Below are positions 7,168-11,984 of a stretch of 11,984 nucleotides of DNA, one piece after another; positions within the stretch are counted from its first letter, which is position 1, and each line of letters starts with the position of its first letter. The stretch spans positions 3,865-15,848 of the forward strand of contig CAZYWA010000150.1 of NCBI GenBank assembly GCA_964650975.1. Direction: 5' to 3'. Below the pieces are notes generated by a model that ran no database searches, was not told the origin of the DNA, and saw nothing but the letters and a program-made list of their open reading frames with translations. A program made the position numbers and the translations under genes. Source of the DNA: CAZYWA01 sp964650975 [NCBI: uncultured bacterium]. Lineage in GTDB: Bacteria; JADJOY01.

Positions 7168-7932
7168 TCAGCGAGAAGCGGGCGGGTTGCAGCCGACGGC
7201 CTTGAGGTCGGTGCCGAGGTTCTGGAGCGTCTCGCCCAAGATGCTTCGCCAGGGATCGCCGGCGCGCGCGACGAAGTCGGCGACGTCGGCGTCGCTCGCG
7301 GCGGCCTCGGCCATCGAGGGCGAGGCGAGGTCGATGGTGCCGGTCGAGCTGCCGAGCCCGGGCACCTTGGTCGAGAGGCGGTGCACGCCGGATCCCTCCG
7401 CCCAGTGGTCCTGGGCGTCGGCGGTGGGAAGCCAACCGGGGTAGTCGGACCAGGCCTCGATGAACGTCATCTCACCTTGGTCGTCGAAGGTGAACTCCTC
7501 GTAGATCCCGCACGGTAGGCCGCTGTAGTCGAAGACCACGTGGCAGCGGCCGAAGGGCTGGGTCGGGAAGAAGCGGCAGTCGCGGGTGGGGATCCGGCCG
7601 CCGCCGAGCCGGAGGCCGGCGTCGATCACGATGAGCCCGTCGTGGCCGTATCCGGTGAGCAAGAGCCACGGCGGCCACTCCCACCGCGCCACCAGCGACG
7701 AGTAGTCGGGCTCGACCAGTGGGCTCACGCTCGAGTCGAGGGTGTCGAAGTAGCGGCTGCTCTGGTCCGCGTAGTAGCTGGCGTCCTGGGTGGGCGCCAG
7801 GCACCGCGACGTGGCGGCGTCGGCCGGGCTGCACGAGGCCTGCGGGGAAGCGCCCGCGCCACTTCCGCAGCCCGCGGTGATCCCGGCCACCGCGAGCGCC
7901 GTGCAAACCAGGCCGAGAACGCGTCGAACCAT
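7168..7932 (-). CDS. Cysteine-rich lipoprotein of unknown function
   Basis: 254 residues. The signal is MVRRVLGLVCTALAVAGITAGC, with lipobox ITAGC and lipidated Cys22, so the protein should be anchored in the outer or inner membrane. Residue +2 is Gly, which does not suggest inner-membrane retention. After Cys22 there are six more cysteines (34, 44, 119, 130, 141, 248), enough for three disulfides. The core HVVFDYSGLPCGIYEEFTFDDQGEMTFIEAWSDYPG (131-166) has the strand and turn rhythm of SnoaL/NTF2-like domains (EEFTF.D.G.ITFIEAW). That is a resemblance, not a firm assignment. The C-terminal third looks helical. ATG 7932 is preferred; a GTG sits directly before it at 7935, and there is no strong Shine-Dalgarno for either. 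It is the first gene of the minus-strand operon, transcribed away from the MFS gene across a 220-base region. Confidence 0.75.
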   Translation of the reverse strand: MVRRVLGLVCTALAVAGITAGCGSGAGASPQASCSPADAATSRCLAPTQDASYYADQSSRYFDTLDSSVSPLVEPDYSSLVARWEWPPWLLLTGYGHDGLIVIDAGLRLGGGRIPTRDCRFFPTQPFGRCHVVFDYSGLPCGIYEEFTFDDQGEMTFIEAWSDYPGWLPTADAQDHWAEGSGVHRLSTKVPGLGSSTGTIDLASPSMAEAAASDADVADFVARAGDPWRSILGETLQNLGTDLKAVGCNPPASR

Positions 7933-8152
7933 CACCGATCTGGCTTCGCACGATTCAACGGTCGACGCAACGTGCGAGCGGGTAACGTCTCACGCTGCCC
8001 ACCTGGGCCGGCGCCCGAGCCGGAGATCGGTAAACATAGGACACACCGGTTCCCGCGTTGTTGCGCTCACCCGGGTCATTTGCTAACAGGCGGGGTCCCC
8101 CGCCGCTCTCGGTACGCTCGTCACGCGTTCGGTCGAGCGCGGCGGCACTCCC
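7933..8152. promoter_or_regulatory. Divergent intergenic region with a GC hairpin
   Basis: Non-coding stretch between the lipoprotein (-) and MFS (+) genes, which must hold promoters for both. The part around 8030-8090 is less GC-rich (TAAACAT, TCATTTGCTAACAGG). A weak candidate rightward promoter is TTGCGC at 8061-8066 with TGCTAACAG at 8081-8089, 17 bases apart. A compact hairpin follows: GGCGGG (8089-8094), loop GTCC, CCCGCC (8099-8104), which would lie in the MFS leader. No T-run follows it, so it is not a classic terminator. I see no convincing operator, riboswitch or leftward promoter. Confidence 0.4.
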
Positions 8153-9442
8153 ATGAGCACGGCGCGATCTCCCCTCGGCTTCACCCGCTATCAGTGGCTG
8201 GTGCTCGCGGCCGCGTGGGCCGGGTGGGGCTTCGACGTCTTCGACGGTCTGCTCTTCAACTACGTGTCGCCGGTCTGTATCCCCGATCTGCTGCACCTGG
8301 CCGCGAACGACCCCGCGCGCAGCACCACCATCACGTTCTGGACCGGCCTCATGACCAGCGCGCTGCTGGTGGGCTGGGGGCTGGGCGGCATTCTCTTCGG
8401 CAAGATCACCGACCGCTTCGGCCGCACCCGCACACTGCTCTTCACCATGCTCACCTACGCGCTCGCCACGGCGGCGTGCGCGTTCGCCCCCAATCTCGCG
8501 GTGCTCGCGGTGCTCCGGTTCATCGCGAGCCTGGGGATCGGGGGCGAGTGGGCAGCCGGTGCGTCGCTGGTCGCCGAGACCGTGCCGGACGAAAAGCGGG
8601 TGGTGGCTGGGGCTTTGCTCTACACATCGGCTCCGGCCGGGCTCTTCCTCGCCACCTTCGTCAACGATCTCTTCACCCGTCAGCTCGCGGGAATCGCCGC
8701 CAATCCGTCGCTTTCGTGGCGGCTGGTGTTCCTGACCGGACTGGTGCCCTCGGCCGCGGCGCTTCTGATCCGCCTCAAGGTGAAGGAGCCGGACCAATGG
8801 ACGGCGGCCCCCGCCGCGCCCAAGATTCGCGAGCTCTTCTCGCCCGAGCTGCGGGCTCGTACCCTGGGCGGTCTCGCGATGGCGGTGGTGGCGCTCGTCA
8901 CCTGGTGGAGCTGCAACGCGTTTCTGCCGCGGGTCGCGAGCTTCCTGGCGCATCGCGCGTCGCGGCCCGATCTGCAGGCGCGCTACATCACGCTCGCGAC
9001 CACGTCCTTCAACCTGGGCGGGCTCGCGGGGACGCTGCTCACGATCCCGATCGCCACGCGGCTCGGGCGCCGGCCGATGTTCGGTTTCTACTTCCTGCTC
9101 AGCTCGGTCACGATCTGGCTCACCTTCGCGCTGCCGATGCCCGACTCCGCGCGCTTCTACCTGATGTTCCTGCTGGGCGTGGGCACGTTCGGTGTGTTCG
9201 GTGCCTTCACCTTTTACTTGCCGGAGCTCTTTCCCACGCGGCTGCGGGGCACCGGTTCGGGGTTTTGCTACAACACCGGGCGCTTCGTCACCGCGTTCTT
9301 TCCGTTCTTGATCGGCATGCTGGCGCGACGCTATCCGAATCCGCTGCTGGTGATCCGCTTCGTGGCGGTGGCGCCGCTGGTGGGAATCGTGTTCTTGCTC
9401 GCCGGCCTGGTCCACGAGACCAGAGGACGCGAGCTCGTGTGA
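8153..9442 (+). CDS. MFS transporter, acid:proton symporter-like
   Basis: 429 residues with about twelve hydrophobic helices in two halves. The first half has an acidic pair in helix 1 (GFDVFDG, Asp28 and Asp31), as in aromatic-acid and sialate:H+ symporters. The MFS loop 2-3 motif is GKITDRFGRTR (83-93), and helix 4 has RFIASLGIGGEWAAGASLVAETVP. The central loop after helix 6 is KVKEPDQWTAAPAAPKIREL. The second half repeats the loop signature as ATRLGRRPMFG and has PELFPTRLRGTGSGFCYNTGR, which resembles the sugar/organic-acid subfamilies. It is an inner-membrane importer, most likely of an organic acid or sugar; the substrate cannot be read from sequence. ATG 8153 follows a GC-rich leader with no clear Shine-Dalgarno. 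Its last four bases, GTGTGA with the neighbour, form the RNase D start, so the two genes are probably translated in tandem. Confidence 0.85.
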   Translation: MSTARSPLGFTRYQWLVLAAAWAGWGFDVFDGLLFNYVSPVCIPDLLHLAANDPARSTTITFWTGLMTSALLVGWGLGGILFGKITDRFGRTRTLLFTMLTYALATAACAFAPNLAVLAVLRFIASLGIGGEWAAGASLVAETVPDEKRVVAGALLYTSAPAGLFLATFVNDLFTRQLAGIAANPSLSWRLVFLTGLVPSAAALLIRLKVKEPDQWTAAPAAPKIRELFSPELRARTLGGLAMAVVALVTWWSCNAFLPRVASFLAHRASRPDLQARYITLATTSFNLGGLAGTLLTIPIATRLGRRPMFGFYFLLSSVTIWLTFALPMPDSARFYLMFLLGVGTFGVFGAFTFYLPELFPTRLRGTGSGFCYNTGRFVTAFFPFLIGMLARRYPNPLLVIRFVAVAPLVGIVFLLAGLVHETRGRELV

Positions 9443-10551
9443 GCGCGGTGGGAGAGGTCACGCGGATCGAGACCCGCGCCGAGCTCGAGCGCGCGGTGGC
9501 GCGCTGGCGCGGCGCTCCCGAGATCGCGCTCGACACCGAGTTCGTGTTCGAGCGCACCTACTGGCCGCGCCCCGGTGTGGTGCAGGTGGGCGTGGATGGC
9601 GAGATCGCGCTGGTCGACGCGGTGTCGATCGCCGATCTCTCGCCCCTCGCCGAGATCCTGGTGGCGCCGGCGACGCGGAAGCTCCTGCACTCGGGTAGCG
9701 GCGACGCGTTGCTGCTCGAGCGCAGCGCCGGCGTCCGTCCCCGTCCGGTCTTCGACACCCAGGTGGCGGCGGCCTTCTGCGGCCTCGGAACGGCGCTTTC
9801 CTATGGCGCGCTGGTGCTGGCGCTTCGCGAGGTGACGCTCGGCAAGGGCGAGACGCGCACCGACTGGACCCGGCGCCCGCTCACCGACGAGCAGGTGCGC
9901 TACGCGATGGAGGACATCGTCCACTTGGCACCCGTCGCGGCGGAGCTCACCCGGCGGCTCGAAGCGCTCGGCCGCCTGGCGTGGGCCGAGGAGGATTCGC
10001 AGGCGGCGGTCACGGCCGATCCCGGGATCGACGATCCGGCGCAGGCCTGGCTCCGGGTACGTGGCATCGAGCGGCTCAAGTCCGCGGCGCTGGCTCGGGC
10101 TCGCGCGCTCGCCACCTGGCGCGACACCGAGGCGCGACGGCGCGATCTGCCGAGGACCTTCCTGCTGCGCGACGAGACGTTGCTCGAGATCGCGTCGCGT
10201 CCTGTCGCCGACGTCGACGGACTGGCGAAGGCGCGCGGCTTCGACCGGCGTCGCCACGCGCCGTTCGCGAAGGCGGTGCTCGAAGTGCTCGCGCGATCGT
10301 CGGACGCGACGCGCGACGCGGGAGAGGACCCGATTCCGGCGCAGCCCCCACGCCCGATCGATCGCGCGGTCGCGGACGCGGTGGAAGCGCTGGCACGCGA
10401 GCTGACGCTCCCACCCGAGCTGTTGCTGTCGCGGCGAGCGCGAGCTCGTCTACTGGCCGGTCTGGGCACGGGCGAGCCGCCTTCGGCCAGGCTCACCGGC
10501 TGGCGACGCGAGGTCCTGGGACCCCCGATCGATCGCGCCGCGTCGCGCTGA
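9439..10551 (+). CDS. rnd: Ribonuclease D
   Basis: 370 residues, close to the 375 of E. coli RNase D. This 3'-to-5' exoribonuclease trims stable RNAs such as tRNA precursors in the cytoplasm. The DEDDy exonuclease domain is complete: Exo I IALDTEF (Asp32, Glu34), Exo II KLLHSGSGDALLL (Asp89), then PVFDTQVAAAF (Asp106 in the usual FDTQ), and Exo III YAMEDIVHLAP (Tyr155, Asp159). TDWTRRPLTDEQVRYA before Exo III is a strong family signature. A first HRDC-type domain covers about 205-285 (RGIERLKSAAL... LLRDETLLEIASRP... LAKARGF), and a weaker second one about 305-350. The start is taken as GTG 9439, giving a 4-base GTGTGA overlap with the MFS stop and a GAGGA at 9423-9427, 11 bases upstream. GTG 9448 is the alternative. 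The link with a transporter may be only positional. Confidence 0.92.
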   Translation: MSAVGEVTRIETRAELERAVARWRGAPEIALDTEFVFERTYWPRPGVVQVGVDGEIALVDAVSIADLSPLAEILVAPATRKLLHSGSGDALLLERSAGVRPRPVFDTQVAAAFCGLGTALSYGALVLALREVTLGKGETRTDWTRRPLTDEQVRYAMEDIVHLAPVAAELTRRLEALGRLAWAEEDSQAAVTADPGIDDPAQAWLRVRGIERLKSAALARARALATWRDTEARRRDLPRTFLLRDETLLEIASRPVADVDGLAKARGFDRRRHAPFAKAVLEVLARSSDATRDAGEDPIPAQPPRPIDRAVADAVEALARELTLPPELLLSRRARARLLAGLGTGEPPSARLTGWRREVLGPPIDRAASR

Positions 10552-10572
10552 TCGTCACGATCTCATCCGGAG

Positions 10573-10643
10573 GGCTGCGGTCCCTCGCAGCCGCAGCGCC
10601 ACATCGCGATCGATTGCCGCGGACCCGAGGGACCGCGTCCCTC
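10573..10643. terminator. GC hairpins between convergent genes, possible terminator region
   Basis: Two perfect stems fall between the RNase D stop and the GFA stop: GGCTGCG (10573-10579) with CGCAGCC (10586-10592), and GAGGGA (10627-10632) with TCCCTC (10638-10643). Position and symmetry suit transcription ending from both sides. There is no T-run, and small GC stems arise easily in such DNA, so this is tentative. Confidence 0.3.
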
Positions 10644-10666
10644 CGCCCGTACGCCGCCGGGTCGGT

Positions 10667-11518
10667 TCAGGCCTTCGGGGGACCTTCGGCGAATTGCGGC
10701 AGGCTGTCGGTGATCTCGTACCACTCGGCCTTCGATCCGACGTGAATGTGCGCGCGCGGGGCGAGGCCGGGGTCGCTGTCGAGGCTCCCGCACGGAACCA
10801 GAAACCGGTCGGCTGCGGGAATGTGACGTGGTGCCATCGAGCCGCAGCGCGCACAGAAGGTGGTGCCGAAGACCCGCGCGCCGGGCAGGTCGAAGCGGAT
10901 GAGCCGCGGCGTGCCGCCGATGAACCGGAAGGCGTCGGCGGCGACGAAGGCGTTGGTGGCGTGGGCCGCGCCGCGAGAACACCGGCAGCGCGAGCAATGG
11001 CAGTTCATGACCACGACCGGCGGGCCGTCGAATTCGAACTCGACGTCGCCGCACAGGCAGCCGCCGTGCGTCGAGCCCGGCTTCGCCGCGACGCTGGGCC
11101 GGGGCACGTCGGGCGCCTCGTGGGGCGGCGGGAACTTCTCGTGCTGCGGGAGGCCGTCGGTGATCGGCCACCACGGCGCCTTCGAGCCCACGAAGATGTG
11201 GCTCTGCGGGCGGATGCCGAGCGCGCCCTCGAGGCTCCCGGCGGGAACGAACACCATCTCCAGCTCCGGGGCCTCGATGGGCGTCACCGAGCCGCAGATC
11301 CCGCAGAACGACCGCTTGCCCTGCGGTGACGACGGGTAGGTCTCGATCCGGTCCTGGCCGGCGACCCAGCGAAACGAGCTGGCCCGCGCCCCGACGTAGG
11401 TCGCGAACATGGCGCCCTGGTGCTTCCGGCACATCGAGCAATGGCAGTGGGACATGTGCGGATAAGGGCCGTCCGCTTGGTAGCGCACGGAGCCGCACAG
11501 ACACGTTCCTGGGTTCAC
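10667..11518 (-). CDS. Tandem GFA/CENP-V domain zinc-binding protein
   Basis: 283 residues made of two copies of the GFA fold. Copy 1 has CLCG (Cys6, Cys8), SHCHCSMCRKHQG (Cys25, Cys27, Cys30) and FCGICGS (Cys72, Cys75). Copy 2 has CLCG (154, 156), MNCHCSRCRCSRG (173, 175, 178) and FCARCGS (222, 225). Each keeps all seven family cysteines, which bind two zinc ions. The ends repeat too: HIFVGSKAPWWPITDGLPQ (107-125) matches HIHVGSKAEWYEITDSLPQ (257-275). GFA proteins take their name from glutathione-dependent formaldehyde-activating enzyme, but most members have no proven reaction, so none is assigned. Single-domain members are about 120-150 residues, so this is an internal duplication or fusion. 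GTG 11518 is supported by GGGAGA five bases before it. The gene is alone on its strand and diverges from the last gene of the window. Confidence 0.9.
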   Translation of the reverse strand: MNPGTCLCGSVRYQADGPYPHMSHCHCSMCRKHQGAMFATYVGARASSFRWVAGQDRIETYPSSPQGKRSFCGICGSVTPIEAPELEMVFVPAGSLEGALGIRPQSHIFVGSKAPWWPITDGLPQHEKFPPPHEAPDVPRPSVAAKPGSTHGGCLCGDVEFEFDGPPVVVMNCHCSRCRCSRGAAHATNAFVAADAFRFIGGTPRLIRFDLPGARVFGTTFCARCGSMAPRHIPAADRFLVPCGSLDSDPGLAPRAHIHVGSKAEWYEITDSLPQFAEGPPKA

Positions 11519-11523
11519 GATGA

Positions 11524-11529
11524 TCTCCC
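11524..11529 (-). promoter_or_regulatory. Shine-Dalgarno of the tandem GFA gene
   Basis: On the minus strand it reads GGGAGA, then TCATC, then the GTG at 11518. It supports this non-ATG start. A weak leftward TATTCT (-10-like) lies upstream at 11552-11557, without a convincing -35. Confidence 0.55.
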
Positions 11530-11613
11530 GTTGGTCCGGATGGCGGAGCGCAGAATATCGCGCGGAGTGACCGCCACATGAAGCGACCCGCGCGCGCGTG
11601 TAGGCTGGTGAAG

Positions 11614-11984
11614 ATGCGAATTCGAACCGCCTCGTACTGGATCGCGCTGGCGCTCGGAGCGGTATTCGTGCGCTCGGCGCGCGCCACGCCCCCGGTGTGC
11701 CCGCTCCCCGACATACTCATCGCGGACGGCGACGCGGCGTTCAAGCGAGTGAGCTCGCAGGACACCACGACTCCCGAGGCCAGCTTCATGGGGGTCCTGC
11801 CCGACACCAGTGCGAACACGCTCAGCCAGTTCTGGTGGTGGTTCCGGGTCGAGGGTGACAGCCGCGAAACCGAGTTCCCGTGCACTCCGTCGTCGCAGAG
11901 CGCCACCGGGAACCAGTCCTCGATCACCTGGACCGACATGGGAGGCCGTGACCTCTTCGATGCGACCGAGACCGCGACCATTCA
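11614..11984 (+). CDS. Secreted protein of unknown function (3'-partial)
   Basis: The frame from ATG 11614 is open to the right edge: 123 full codons. The N-terminus MRIRTASYWIALALGAVFVRSARA is a likely Sec signal, with cleavage after ARA (about residue 24). The exported part begins ATPPVCPLPD and is rich in Ser, Thr, Asp and aromatic residues. It includes TLSQFWWWFRVEGDSRETEFPC and, further on, GNQSSITWTDMGGRDLF. Two cysteines (in PPVCPL and EFPCTP) could pair. The alternating strand pattern suggests a beta-sandwich, but I recognise no family. Upstream is a weak GGTGAAG before the ATG and an extended -10-like TGTAGGCT at 11599-11606. The 95 bases between this start and the GFA start must carry both promoters. 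A sorting signal or further domains may lie beyond the edge. Confidence 0.7.
   Translation, partial: MRIRTASYWIALALGAVFVRSARATPPVCPLPDILIADGDAAFKRVSSQDTTTPEASFMGVLPDTSANTLSQFWWWFRVEGDSRETEFPCTPSSQSATGNQSSITWTDMGGRDLFDATETATI

Noticed and set aside
7955-9415. A 486-codon minus-strand open frame opposite the MFS gene
   Set aside because: Rich in Arg, Glu, Gln and His with no recognisable fold, while the plus strand has a twelve-helix transporter with MFS motifs.
7540-9438. A plus-strand open frame continuing leftwards from RNase D, giving about 1003 codons
   Set aside because: Only the part from 9439 matches RNase D. The rest runs antisense to the lipoprotein and out of frame through the MFS gene, and is low-complexity Arg/Ala/Gly text.

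Overview
This is about 12 kb of very GC-rich bacterial DNA (about 70% by eye, with G/C favoured at third codon positions). It holds eleven protein genes, two of them cut by the window edges. I see no rRNA, tRNA, CRISPR array or intact mobile element. The content suggests a free-living, probably environmental Gram-negative bacterium: a membrane-anchored multiheme cytochrome c, secreted and lipidated proteins, a GT39-type glycosyltransferase, a PuuB-like amine oxidase, an RNase D and a duplicated GFA protein. A high-GC myxobacterial, Binatota-like or similar soil lineage would fit, but I cannot place it from sequence alone.

Bases 1-3175 (+): a five-heme cytochrome c whose start lies off the left edge, then a polytopic membrane protein with a C-terminal SGNH/GDSL hydrolase domain. 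They are 38 bases apart and probably co-transcribed. Bases 3176-3420 are non-coding: two small hairpins, then an AT-rich island (about 35% GC) with three direct repeats at an exact 23-base period. This is the most unusual non-coding feature here. Bases 3421-5579 (+): a PuuB/OrdL-like FAD oxidoreductase, overlapped by one base by a secreted protein of unknown function.

Bases 5598-7932 (-): read from right to left, a probable three-gene operon of a cysteine-rich lipoprotein, a GT39-like membrane glycosyltransferase and a 61-residue zinc-ribbon protein. Bases 7933-8152 are a divergent promoter region. Bases 8153-10551 (+): an MFS transporter joined through a 4-base GTGTGA overlap to RNase D. Bases 10667-11518 (-): a protein made of two tandem GFA/CENP-V zinc-binding domains. 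Bases 11614-11984 (+): the first 123 codons of a secreted protein of unknown function.

The genes look like ordinary chromosomal content in several short transcription units, not one large system. I found no clear defence, secretion or biosynthetic cluster. The best leads are the 23-base-period repeat island and the five-helix SGNH protein. The latter's predicted topology puts its beta-rich domain and its hydrolase domain on the same outer face of the membrane.
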